Shown: positions 40,986-50,684, numbered from the stretch's first letter. The stretch is 64,000 bases of DNA from Actinomycetota bacterium (GCA_014360685.1 JACIXB010000017.1:171761-235760), one strand, 5' to 3'. Notes: generated from the letters alone by a model not told the origin. Program-made: numbers and translations.

Positions 40986-41338
40986 CGCCTACCTCCCCTT
41001 TCGCGGAACCGTCGTTTTCCCCGTATTCATCCCGGGTTCGCCCGCCATCCGGAACTCTTGGCGCCCTGGGTCGTCGGCCGTCCCGCCATGACCGCGCCCC
41101 GGGGTCCGCGAGGCGCCTTCCCGCCTCCCGTGACTTCCGGACGGGTACATCCTCTCACCGGGGCCGCCGCCACCGGCGCCATAAACTTTACCGCCGACCG
41201 GAAAGGATGGCAAACCCGTACGTGTCCTCTCTCCCGGATGGGCGCTTTGCTCTCTCTTCGTTGCGGCCCCCGCGGCCTTTTCCGCCCCGCGGACCGTCGG
41301 AGGGCCTGGATGCGGGCGTATCCGGAAACCCGCTGTGC

Positions 41339-41344
41339 TATAAT
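41339..41344 (+). promoter_or_regulatory. Candidate -10 TATAAT upstream of lipoprotein gene
   Basis: gtgcTATAATcctttcg about 60 nt upstream of the ATG at 41405. Confidence 0.4.
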
Positions 41345-41404
41345 CCTTTCGTATCTCGAAGAGTATCACGGCTTTCCGAGGCCATGGGCAAGGAGGACCA
41401 GGAA

Positions 41405-42349
41405 ATGAAATCGAAGGTCGCAGCAACGTTCTTGGCTCTAATGGTCACCGCCGTCCTTACCCTTTCTCTTGGGGGCTGCACGGCTGGAGGAGGCGCGGAG
41501 TATCGCGATCCCTCCGTTCCTATCGTGGTGGAGAAAGGCGAGGAGTTCACCATCGCCCTGGAATCCAATCCCTCCACCGGGTACCGATGGCGGCTGGGAG
41601 GGGATCTGGACGAGAAGGTGGTGACCCTGCAGAAGGTGGAATTCGAGGAACCGGAGGCGGAAAGGCTGGGCCAGCCCGGCGAGGAGAAGTGGACCTTCAA
41701 GGCCGAGGGCCTGGGACGAGCGGAGATCGTCATGACCTACGCCAGGCCTTGGGAGGGAGACGCGGGCGCCGCAACGGTGGGGGCGCTGACCCTGCAGGCT
41801 GGGGAGGAGGCGGAGGCCGGCGAGGCCGGTGAGAGCCGGGAGGAATCGGAAACCACGCGGGCGACGGAGAGGGAAGAGGCGGAGGTGCGGGAGGATAACG
41901 TGGAACAGGAGGGGGCCGAGGAGGCCGGGCCCCAGACCCTGGTCTTCTCGGTATGGGTGAAGGAGAAGGGCGCCAAGGACAAGGAGCCCAAGAAGTACGA
42001 GGATCCCGCGGAGACCGTGGAGGTGAAGGAGGGTTACCGTTTTTCCGTGGTGCTGGAGTCGGATCCCACGGCGGGAGAACATTGGGAACTGCAGGAACCC
42101 ATCGACGAGGAACTGCTCTCCCTGGTGAGCGTGACCTTCGAGGCCAAGGGTGGGGGTCACGCGGAGGGCGGAGAGAATTCGGGCGCCCCCGGCGAGGAGA
42201 CCTGGACCTTCGAGGCCCTACGCCCGGGAGAGGCGGAATTGGTTTTCGCCTACCGTCATCTCGGGGAAAGGGAGGCGGCGCCCGGGGAGACCAGGACCTT
42301 CAAGGTGGAGGTCATGGCGGTGGAGGGCGAGGCGTCCTCCGGGCATTGA
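41405..42349 (+). CDS. Lipoprotein with two chagasin-like (I42) domains
   Basis: Lipobox LSLGGCTAGGG; GEEFTIALESNPSTGYRWRLGG and second VVLESDPTAGEHWELQEP, each followed by EE(K/T)WTF.A...G.AE.V..Y. Confidence 0.82.
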   Translation: MKSKVAATFLALMVTAVLTLSLGGCTAGGGAEYRDPSVPIVVEKGEEFTIALESNPSTGYRWRLGGDLDEKVVTLQKVEFEEPEAERLGQPGEEKWTFKAEGLGRAEIVMTYARPWEGDAGAATVGALTLQAGEEAEAGEAGESREESETTRATEREEAEVREDNVEQEGAEEAGPQTLVFSVWVKEKGAKDKEPKKYEDPAETVEVKEGYRFSVVLESDPTAGEHWELQEPIDEELLSLVSVTFEAKGGGHAEGGENSGAPGEETWTFEALRPGEAELVFAYRHLGEREAAPGETRTFKVEVMAVEGEASSGH

Positions 42350-42392
42350 GGGAGAAAAAACGCGCTTGGAATCCCATACCGTGGGAGTAACG

Positions 42393-42413
42393 CGGGGCCG
42401 CCGTGCGGCCCCG
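42393..42413 (+). terminator. Terminator-like hairpin after I42 lipoprotein
   Basis: cGGGGCCGC-cgt-GCGGCCCCg followed by ttatcatt. Confidence 0.7.
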
Positions 42414-43099
42414 TTATCATTACCGCCTTTCGCTTAGTTACCAGTGCCGCGGCATGGACCTGAGGCGCACGGTCTCCTCCCCGCGGGACCGTGGCCTTGC
42501 GCCGGTCCGGGAAAACCCCTCCCCGCCGCGAAGGTTGGTCGAGGAACCTACCATTTGTGGCCCTCATTTTTGGCCCTCTTGAACTCGGGTGTTTTCCTCC
42601 GAGAGGCCTATCAACCTCCCATATCGAGGCCAGGGCCTTGACAGGGTCCCCGCGAGAGTTGCGGGGCCGGGGTGCTTTTTTCCACGAGTTACATGCCTAC
42701 ACGGATCTTGGGGTTTGGGGCTGTGAAACTTGCGGGATCGGGGGTACTTCCTTCCCGCCCCGGTCCGGAAAAACGGATCTCGCCTTCCCTACGACGCCTT
42801 TTGCAGGTGCCGTTTTGCGCGATTTTAGTTTAAAGAAGGTGATGGGGCGGGTAGAAATATGTAGCGGCGCTTTCCCACCTTGGCCTTTGCGTTCTCTGGG
42901 TGGCGGCATGTGGAGGCGATAACCTTTCTCCCGTGAATGGGGAGAATAGAGAGGACCGGTGAAACACGGTAGGGCGAAAAGACGGTTACCCGCGGGATGG
43001 ATCGGGAGGCGGGAATATCGGGATTATTCCAGGGGAAAGACAGCCTCTGGCCCGCGGTTATATGCCATATATTGGTAATTTCTGCGGAACTTAGATTCA

Positions 43100-46000
43100 A
43101 TGGAGGTGAGGCGCTTGTCCGGCAATCGTTCCCCGAAACCCCTGGTGAGGATGCTCGCGGCGGCCGCCGGCCTACTCCTGGCGGTTTCCATGCTCGTTTT
43201 GCTCTATCCCGCGGCCAGGGCGGAAACCAACGGCGAGTCCGCCCTGAGGTTCACCATCCTGCACACCAACGACGAGCACTCCGAGCTCATCCCCTACGGG
43301 CCGGCCATCGACTACCCGGACCATCCCACCGCCGGGGGTTTCGACCGCGTGGCCCACGAGATAGCGCGCATCAAGACGGAGAAGGCCTCCGCCGGGGAGC
43401 CGGTGCTCACCCTTAGCGGGGGCGACTTCTCCCAGGGAACCCTCTTCGCCTGGCTGGAGACCTCCGCCGCCGCGGAGCTCTCCCTCATGCAGGCGGTGGG
43501 CTACGATGCAGTGGCCCTGGGCAACCACGAGATGGAGCTGGGGCCGGCCTACCGGGCGGCAGCCCTCAACGCGGCCAAGGCCAACGGGGTGACCCTGCCC
43601 ATCCTCTGCGCCAACATCGACTTCGACGAGACCGATCCCGCGGACGACGCCCTGGAGGCCCTCTTCTCGGAAGAGGACAAGCAGGGGACGGAGCTGGCCA
43701 TCCAGCGCTACACCATAAAGACCCTCCCCAACGGTCTGAAGGTGGGCATCTTCGGCCTCCTGGGGGTGGAGGCGGAAGCCGTGGCTCCCGCGGCGGCGCC
43801 GGTGAAGTTCGGCAACGTGGCCGGCGACCCCGAGGACCCGGTGAGCTTCATCAACCGGGTGCTGGTGGCACAGGAGATGGTGAACACCCTGCGCGCGGCG
43901 GGTTGCCAGGTGGTGGTGGCCCTCTCCCATTCCGGCACCCGCGAGGAGACGGAGCTCCCCAAGTGGGTGACGGGCATCGACGTCATCGTGGGCGGCCACA
44001 GCCACGACCTCAACTACCCGCCCCTGACCGTGGGCGGAACCATCATCGTCCAGGCCGGGTCCTACACCTCCCACCTGGGGGTCCTGGAGCTGGAGTACGG
44101 CGACGGGAAGGTCTCCGTGCGCTCCGCCCGGGCCATAGAGATGGACGACTCCATCCCCGTGCACGAAGGCGTGGAGGCGGCCATAGACGCCTACAAGGCC
44201 GCCCTCAACGGGGCCTTGGGATTCGACATCCTGGCCCCTTACGCGGAGACGGACGTCCAGGGGGACGGCGGCTTCTTCGTTAACGACGGCCCTCCCTTCG
44301 TGGAGACCAACCTGGGGGACCTCATCGCCGATTCCTATCTGCAGACGGCGCGGGCACTGGACCCCGCCGAGCCCCCCGTCCTGGGATTCGAGGCCAACGG
44401 GGTCATCCGCTCCAATATCCCCCCGGGCGCGGAGGGGCGGTTCTCCTTCTACGACCTCTACCGCTCCCTACCCCTGGGGGGTTCGCCCTACGATCCCGCC
44501 AAGATGGGCTACCCGCTGGTCAACTTCTACCTCTTCGGGCAGGAGATATGGGGCATCCTCAACGCCACCCTGGACATGGGAGACAACCAGTTCTTCGTGC
44601 AGATAGCGGGAGGGGAGTACCAGTTCCGGCCCGCGGGGCCCGAGTTCGACCAGTCCGACCCCGCCAGCGGTAAAATAGACTACCTGTTGGTGGGCGGAAG
44701 CCCCCTCAACCCTGCCGGGCTGTATAAGGTGGCCACCAACTTCTACACCGCTTCCTTCCTGGCCCTCTTCGGGGTCATGCCCCGCGACGCCTCCGGAGCC
44801 CAGGTGGATATCGGGGAGACCAGGGTGGACGGGGACCCCGTCACCCCCGGCATCCAGGAGGTGAAGTGCTGGGAGGCCCTGGCCGGCTACGTGGGGAACA
44901 TGCCCGACCTGGACGGCGACGGGTTGAGGAACGTGGCTCCCGATTACCGTTATACGCAGGCCAGGATAACCACCCCCGACTGGTACCTGGCCGAGGGGGC
45001 CACCGCCGGGGGCATGGAGACCTACGTGCTGGTCCAGAACCCCGGGGAGTTCGACGTGCACGCCCGCATCAAGTTCCAGACCGGCTCGGGGGAGGTCTCC
45101 CCGGCCGACCTGCAGGACGTGGTCATCCCCGCCCGGTCCCGGCGCACCTTCCCGGTGAACGCGTGGGTTAGCGACTACCACGTTTCCACGCTGGTACAGC
45201 CCATATCGCCGCGGGGCGCGCAGCTGGTATGCGAGCGGGCCATGTACGGGAACGGGTGGAGGTGGGCCCATAACTCCGTGGGGGTAACCGGGCCCTACGA
45301 GCCGGCCCCGGAGTGGTACTTCGCCGAGGGTTGCACCGGCGGGGACATGGAGACCTGGCTCCTGGTGCAGAACCCCTACGGCTCCACCATCCACGTGGAC
45401 GTCTCCTTCCAGACCGGCTCGGGTGAGGTGGTGGCGCCCGAGGACCTGAAGAACGTGCCCATCCCCGCCCGTTCCCGGCGCACATTCTTCGTCAACAGCT
45501 GGGTGGACAGCTACGACGTGTCCATCATGGTGGAGGCCCTGGACGGCAACGTGATCTGCGAGCGGGCCATGTACGGGAACGGGAGGGCCTGGGCCACGGG
45601 TTCCAAGGGGACCAGCGTCCTCTCCGACCGGTGGTACCTGGCCGAGGGCGCCACCGCCGGGGGCATGGAGACCTATGTGCTGGTCCAGAACCCCGGCGAC
45701 GACCCGGTCCACGTGAACATAACCTTCCACACCGGGGGCGGAGAGACGGCTCCCCCCGAGCTGCAGAACGTGGAGATCCCCGCCCGTTCCCGGCGCACCT
45801 TCCTGGCCAACGCGTACGTGACCGGCTACGACGTGTCCACCCTGGTCACTTGCGCGGACGGCGCGGTGGCCGTGGAGAGGGCCATGTACGGCAACGGGTG
45901 GCGCTGGGGCCACGCCTCCGCGGGGATGGCCCGGCCCTCCAACGTCTGGTACCTGGCCGAGGGGGCCACGGCCGGGGGCATGGAGACCTACGTGCTGGTC

Positions 46001-46258
46001 CAGAACCCCGGCGACGACCCGGTCCACGTGAACATAACCTTCCACACCGGGGGAGGGAAGGTAGCCCCGCCCGACCTCCAGAACGTGGAGATCCCCGCCC
46101 GGTCCCGGCGCACCTTCCCGGTCAACCTCTGGGTCACGGGTTACGACGTGTCCACCATGGTCCACTGCCTGGACGGGCTGGTGGTGGTGGAACGCTCCAT
46201 GTACGGCAACGGCTGGGAATGGGGTCACTGCTCCCTGGGGTATTCCCCCGCGCCGTGA
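43100..46258 (+). CDS. Secreted 5'-nucleotidase/2',3'-cyclic phosphodiesterase with four C-terminal ~105-aa YLAEG repeats
   Basis: Signal peptide; FTILHTNDEHSELIP, LSGGDFSQGTLFA, VALGNHEMELG, VIVGGHSHDLNYPP; repeats WYLAEGATAGGMETYVLVQNPG...IPARSRRTF.VN...ERAMYGNGW begin about 44981. Confidence 0.92.
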   Translation: MEVRRLSGNRSPKPLVRMLAAAAGLLLAVSMLVLLYPAARAETNGESALRFTILHTNDEHSELIPYGPAIDYPDHPTAGGFDRVAHEIARIKTEKASAGEPVLTLSGGDFSQGTLFAWLETSAAAELSLMQAVGYDAVALGNHEMELGPAYRAAALNAAKANGVTLPILCANIDFDETDPADDALEALFSEEDKQGTELAIQRYTIKTLPNGLKVGIFGLLGVEAEAVAPAAAPVKFGNVAGDPEDPVSFINRVLVAQEMVNTLRAAGCQVVVALSHSGTREETELPKWVTGIDVIVGGHSHDLNYPPLTVGGTIIVQAGSYTSHLGVLELEYGDGKVSVRSARAIEMDDSIPVHEGVEAAIDAYKAALNGALGFDILAPYAETDVQGDGGFFVNDGPPFVETNLGDLIADSYLQTARALDPAEPPVLGFEANGVIRSNIPPGAEGRFSFYDLYRSLPLGGSPYDPAKMGYPLVNFYLFGQEIWGILNATLDMGDNQFFVQIAGGEYQFRPAGPEFDQSDPASGKIDYLLVGGSPLNPAGLYKVATNFYTASFLALFGVMPRDASGAQVDIGETRVDGDPVTPGIQEVKCWEALAGYVGNMPDLDGDGLRNVAPDYRYTQARITTPDWYLAEGATAGGMETYVLVQNPGEFDVHARIKFQTGSGEVSPADLQDVVIPARSRRTFPVNAWVSDYHVSTLVQPISPRGAQLVCERAMYGNGWRWAHNSVGVTGPYEPAPEWYFAEGCTGGDMETWLLVQNPYGSTIHVDVSFQTGSGEVVAPEDLKNVPIPARSRRTFFVNSWVDSYDVSIMVEALDGNVICERAMYGNGRAWATGSKGTSVLSDRWYLAEGATAGGMETYVLVQNPGDDPVHVNITFHTGGGETAPPELQNVEIPARSRRTFLANAYVTGYDVSTLVTCADGAVAVERAMYGNGWRWGHASAGMARPSNVWYLAEGATAGGMETYVLVQNPGDDPVHVNITFHTGGGKVAPPDLQNVEIPARSRRTFPVNLWVTGYDVSTMVHCLDGLVVVERSMYGNGWEWGHCSLGYSPAP

Positions 46259-46263
46259 GATGA

Positions 46264-46422
46264 GCCGGCGACGGGGTTAAGGAGAACCTCGCGCCGGACG
46301 GGAAGGAGGCCTACTTCGTCGATCTCCAAGAAGGGACGTTGGTGGAGGTGTTCTTCGCCGGGCCGGTTATGGAGTCCTACCCCGTCCAGGCCACGGCCTC
46401 CGAGATCCGTATCGTGGATTGA
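46264..46422 (+). pseudogene. C-terminal remnant resembling DUF3221 (YobA-like) domain
   Basis: Frame 46264..46422 translates AGDGVKENLAPDGKEAYFVDLQEGTLVEVFFAGPVMESYPVQATASEIRIVD*, with an in-frame stop directly 5' and no start codon with an evident RBS. Confidence 0.45.
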
Positions 46423-46474
46423 TCCGTTTCTTCTTATCCTCCCGCGGAGAGGGGATGGGTGAATGCGCAGAGGG

Positions 46475-46503
46475 AAAGGGCGCCCGCGAGGGGCGCCCTT
46501 TTC
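46475..46503 (+). terminator. Strong terminator hairpin between convergent genes
   Basis: AAGGGCGCCC-gcgag-GGGCGCCCTT with A/T flanks on both sides (probably bidirectional). Confidence 0.88.
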
Positions 46504-46518
46504 GACCGCATTAATCGC

Positions 46519-49194
46519 TTAGGCGGCGGCGCGGCGGGAAAGCAGGATGCCCCCGCCCACCAGCAGGATGGCGAAGATGACGGAGAGGACCACGGCCGTC
46601 ACCCAGCTGGCCTTGGATCCGGACTTGTAGTTGTAGGTGGGCTTCATCTGGTAGACGAAGCGCACCTGGTTGTCGGCATCCTCTGACCGCCCCAGCAGGT
46701 GGTCGAACTCCTCGCCCCGCTCGGCGATGGCTTCCAGCTCCGCCTCCGAGGTGTTGAGCATGACCAGGTTCTTGTACAGCCCGTCCACCATCTGCTGCGT
46801 CCCTCCGCCCACCTGGGTGAGCCCCTCCTTGATGGCGTTGGTCCCGTAGAGGAGGGTGTCCGGGGCGTCCGAGCTGCCGATACCCACGATGGCGTCGGCC
46901 AATCCGGCGGAGAGCATCTGCAGGCCCTCCAGGAGCCCGGGGTTGTCGGGATCTCCCGTGGACATGCCCGCCTTGATCTGGTGCAGTCCCATCTGCATGG
47001 CGGCCATGGCGTAGAGCAGCGTTTCGTCTGTAGCCGCGTCCCCGATGCCCGCCTTCATCTGGTTGAGCCCAGCCTCCACCGCCGCCACCGCATAGAGGAG
47101 GGTGTCCGGGACGGCATGGTCACCGATCCCCTGCAATATCTGGAGCAGCCCGCCCTGCACGGCCACCGCGGCGTAGAGGAGGGAGGGGCTCACCGTGGGA
47201 TCGCCTATCCCGGCGGCTATGTCCTCCAGGCCGGCCTGGATGGCGGCCATGGCATAGAGCAGGGTGTTCGGTGTGGTGGAAGACCCCACCCCCGCGGCGA
47301 TCTGCTGCAGCCCCTGCTTGAGGCCCAGGCCGCCGGGGTTGTCCAGGCCCAGCATGATCTGCTGCAGGCCGGGGATGATCTGGGTGTCCATCATGTCCTT
47401 GATGTACTGGAGGTTGGCGATGATGCCGTTGGGAAGCGCAGCGGCCAGGCCGTCGTAGATGGCCTGGAGCCCGGAAGCAATACTCCCCAGGTTGGAGGCG
47501 TAAGCGCTAAGCATTCCAAGTATAGTGGGTTCATATGTGGTGGGCCAGTTGGGGTCAGTCACAGATATGGTATCCACGTAGTCATATACCCCCGTGCCTC
47601 CTGGTGACAGCAGACCCTGTATCCCCTGCACTCCCGGGATGAGGCTTCCACTGAGGTTGGTGGCCATGGTGTTCAGGCCGTCGATGATGGTCCCGGGCTG
47701 CCCCACGCTTCCCAGTCCGTTGCTCATATCCTGTATGCCGGCGAGGATCTGGGAGAGGCCGTTCAGCAGGGTTCCAGGGGTCGTGGGGTCGCCGATGGCC
47801 CCGATCATCTGGTTGGCTCCCAGGAGGATCTGGCTCAAGCCGGCCTGCACCTGGGCCACCGCCCAAAGTAGGGTGTTGGGGCTCGAGGCGCTCCCGATGC
47901 CCGCCTTGATGCTCTCCAGGCCCGCCTGCATCTGGGCCATGGCGTAGCGCAGGGTGGGAGAGGTGCTGGGGTCGCCTATGCCGGCGGCGATTTCCTGGAG
48001 CCCCTCGTCCATCTGGGCCATGGCGTAGAGCAGGGTTTCGGCCGTCGTGGCGCTCCCGATCCCGGCCAGCATCTGCTGCAGCCCGGCGGTCACCTGGGCA
48101 TCGGCGTAGAGCAGGGTATCCGGGGTGTCCTCCGAGCCGATGCCCGCCGCCGCCTGCCTCACGCCGGGTATCATGGCCGTGTCGATGTTGGCCTTGGCGT
48201 AGGGCAACCCCTCCTGGGCGTCGGCCATCATCCTCAGCCCCTCGTCCACGGCGGTGATGCCGTAGAGCAGGGTGTCCTCCTTGGCGGGGTCACCCACGCC
48301 CTCGTTGATCTGCTTGACCCCGCCGTAGAGCTCTTCCAGCCCCGCTTTGAACAAGGCCGTGGGGTTCACCTGGTTGGTCTCCGGGAAGACGAAGGCCACG
48401 GCCAGGGTGAGGGGCGGCATCTGGAAGTTCTTCACGTCGGCCTTGACCCAGATGGTGTGGCTCTCCTCGGTGGCCGGAGGGAAGAGGGGGATGGACCAGC
48501 CCACGTTGTAGAAGTCGGGCATGGGCACTACCAACCCCGTGGGATCGGCCTCCAGGTTGTAGAAGATGCGGTTGTCGAAATACCAGTCGTAGGGTTGGAT
48601 GACCAGGGGTAGGTAGGTCTCCACCTCGGTCTCCTTCATCTCCCCGGTGTCCGGGTCCTTGTACTCCACGCGGGTCTTCTCCTTGCTGGTGTTGCGGAAG
48701 GTCACTTCCATCTCGAAGCGCCCGCTCTTCCCGGTGATCTCGTTGAGGTCCTCCACCGGCACGCCGTCGAAACGGTACTTGAAGCGGACATCCAGGGGGA
48801 TACGGGTCTTGGCTTCTTCCACCATGGCCTCCGAGAACTTGGCGGCGGCGATGTAGTTGGCGTGGTCCTCGGACTTCAGCCCCTCCCATACCAGGTAATC
48901 GCCCTCCACCTTGGGCTTGGTGAAGCTTTTAACCCCCTGCCAGCCGGTGTCCTCGTCGAAGGCCTTCTTCTCCCGGACATCGAAGGTGCCGTCGCCGTTG
49001 AGGCTCAAGATCTCGAATACCTGTATCTCCTCTATCTCACCGGACCAGTCCAGGGTGCAGAAGACGAATTCCGAGTCCACCACGTCCTTCTTCCCCGTGG
49101 TCTCGGTGGTGGCTCCGGCCGGTATAACCGTGGTCAGGGCCACCACCATGCCCAGGGAGAGGATTACCGCCAGGAGTTTCTTGACGCGCCTCAT
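46519..49194 (-). CDS. Exported/membrane-anchored protein with about 14 copies of a 27-aa repeat (GIGDPxTxxTLLYAMAxMQxGLxxIxA)
   Basis: ATG behind AGGAGGT; signal peptide MRRVKKLLAVILSLGMVVALTTVIPAGA; repeats across mid/C region; C-terminal TM ASWVTAVVLSVIFAILLVGGGILLSRRAAA. Confidence 0.85.
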   Translation of the reverse strand: MRRVKKLLAVILSLGMVVALTTVIPAGATTETTGKKDVVDSEFVFCTLDWSGEIEEIQVFEILSLNGDGTFDVREKKAFDEDTGWQGVKSFTKPKVEGDYLVWEGLKSEDHANYIAAAKFSEAMVEEAKTRIPLDVRFKYRFDGVPVEDLNEITGKSGRFEMEVTFRNTSKEKTRVEYKDPDTGEMKETEVETYLPLVIQPYDWYFDNRIFYNLEADPTGLVVPMPDFYNVGWSIPLFPPATEESHTIWVKADVKNFQMPPLTLAVAFVFPETNQVNPTALFKAGLEELYGGVKQINEGVGDPAKEDTLLYGITAVDEGLRMMADAQEGLPYAKANIDTAMIPGVRQAAAGIGSEDTPDTLLYADAQVTAGLQQMLAGIGSATTAETLLYAMAQMDEGLQEIAAGIGDPSTSPTLRYAMAQMQAGLESIKAGIGSASSPNTLLWAVAQVQAGLSQILLGANQMIGAIGDPTTPGTLLNGLSQILAGIQDMSNGLGSVGQPGTIIDGLNTMATNLSGSLIPGVQGIQGLLSPGGTGVYDYVDTISVTDPNWPTTYEPTILGMLSAYASNLGSIASGLQAIYDGLAAALPNGIIANLQYIKDMMDTQIIPGLQQIMLGLDNPGGLGLKQGLQQIAAGVGSSTTPNTLLYAMAAIQAGLEDIAAGIGDPTVSPSLLYAAVAVQGGLLQILQGIGDHAVPDTLLYAVAAVEAGLNQMKAGIGDAATDETLLYAMAAMQMGLHQIKAGMSTGDPDNPGLLEGLQMLSAGLADAIVGIGSSDAPDTLLYGTNAIKEGLTQVGGGTQQMVDGLYKNLVMLNTSEAELEAIAERGEEFDHLLGRSEDADNQVRFVYQMKPTYNYKSGSKASWVTAVVLSVIFAILLVGGGILLSRRAAA

Positions 49195-49206
49195 TCCCGC
49201 CACCTC

Positions 49207-49761
49207 CTACTCACCCGCGGATCCGGACGTCTCCACCGCCTCCTTGCGGCGCGGCGAGATGAGCACGGCGTCCAGCACCGCGGCCAGGAGCATCCCGAAG
49301 AGGAGGGAGAGTAGGGTGCCGAAGAGGGTGGTCATGGCCCTGGGAAGGGCCTCCACGGGCTTCTCCATCAGCAGGTAGTCGAACCTGGAGATGGCTCCCA
49401 GGAATACCCCCCAGCCTACCAGGTACATGGGGAGCATCTCCCGCATCTTGGGGATGGACACCAGGCCGGCGATGAGGATGAAGGTGGCCCCGGCTATGGC
49501 CACCGAGAGACCGTAATAGAGCGGGAAGACCAGCATGTAGAGCACGAAGCTCAGCAGTCCCGCCAACACTCCCAGCACCGATCCCAGGGTCATCCAGGGC
49601 AGGGCCTTGGCTAAAGCCGGCCCGTAGGCCATACAAACCCCGAAGGCTACCAGAGCCGCCCAGTAAGCCTTGGCCCCCAACCAGTCGAACAGCCAGATCC
49701 AGAAGAAGGCCACCACGGCCAGCACCACGGCCAGGATGGCGTTACGCTTGACGTTTTCCAT
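49207..49761 (-). CDS. Multispan membrane protein (DUF1097-like), operon partner of the 27-aa-repeat protein
   Basis: MENVKRNAILAVVLAVVAFFWIWLFDWLGAKAYWAALVAFGVCMAYG..., about 5 hydrophobic segments; 12 nt before the repeat-protein ATG. Confidence 0.75.
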   Translation of the reverse strand: MENVKRNAILAVVLAVVAFFWIWLFDWLGAKAYWAALVAFGVCMAYGPALAKALPWMTLGSVLGVLAGLLSFVLYMLVFPLYYGLSVAIAGATFILIAGLVSIPKMREMLPMYLVGWGVFLGAISRFDYLLMEKPVEALPRAMTTLFGTLLSLLFGMLLAAVLDAVLISPRRKEAVETSGSAGE

Positions 49762-50033
49762 ACTCACCCCTCCCTCAGGTACGCGATGAACCGCCGACCG
49801 ACCCCTGGCAAGATATGTTTAACTGTTGTGTTGGGAATCCACCACGGTGGGAATGGAGTTCCGCGGACCGCATGCGGGGCATCACCTCCTCCATCCGAGC
49901 CGCTCCCTGCCTCACACCATTATTAAACAACTGTGACATATTAAGCAATATAAAACGGCCTGCGCCGTACGTTTTCACGCTCCCGGCGAGGTGATTTACG
50001 TAAAATTCTTCCACCTCCGCCCCCCGTTTACCT

Positions 50034-50684
50034 TCATCCGCCCTTTCCCTTCATCATCCTCCGCAGGGCCAGCAGGTTGGCCAGGGGCTCGGCGGGAAGC
50101 TCCCTGGCCCCGCCCAAGAGCCGCGAGTAGAGGGTTACCGCGGCGCAGAATTCCAGGGTTTCCAGGCGGTGGTAGGCCTGCTCCACGTCGGGGCCCCAGC
50201 AGAGCGCCCCGTGGTTCTCGAGGAGGACGGCGTCGTAGTCCTCCAGGTAGGGGACCACCGCCTCGGCCAGTTCCGGGCTGCCCGGCGGCTGGAGGGGCAC
50301 CAGGGGGACCTCACCCAGGAAGATCACCGCCTCGGGGATGAGGTGCAGGTCCAGGGGCTTTCCGGCCACGGCGAAGGCCGTGGCCAGGGGCGGGTGGGCG
50401 TGTACCACTCCCCCTATGTCCGCCCTTTCCCTGTACAGGCGCAGATGCATGGGGGTCTCCGTGGTGGGATGGCCTTCCCCGCGCAGGACCTTTCCCTCCA
50501 GGTCCACGGCCAGGATCTGCTCCGGCCTCATGAACCCCTTGCTCACCAGCGTGGGGGTGATGAGGATCGTGTCCTCCTCCAGTCGGGCGGAAATATTCCC
50601 CGAGTTGGCGGAGGCCATGCCCCGTTGCCAGACCCTGCGCCCTATCTCGCAGATGAGCTCCCGGAGACTTGATTCATCGCCCAT
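50034..50684 (-). CDS. Class II aldolase/adducin family protein (2)
   Basis: MASANSGNISARLEEDTILITPTLVSKGFM, GVVHAHPPLATAFAV, VLLENHGALCWG. Confidence 0.9.
   Translation of the reverse strand: MGDESSLRELICEIGRRVWQRGMASANSGNISARLEEDTILITPTLVSKGFMRPEQILAVDLEGKVLRGEGHPTTETPMHLRLYRERADIGGVVHAHPPLATAFAVAGKPLDLHLIPEAVIFLGEVPLVPLQPPGSPELAEAVVPYLEDYDAVLLENHGALCWGPDVEQAYHRLETLEFCAAVTLYSRLLGGARELPAEPLANLLALRRMMKGKGG

Noticed and set aside
44468-46228. 586-aa minus-strand ORF opposite the nucleotidase repeats
   Set aside because: Apparent internal repeats simply mirror the real YLAEG repeats on the plus strand.
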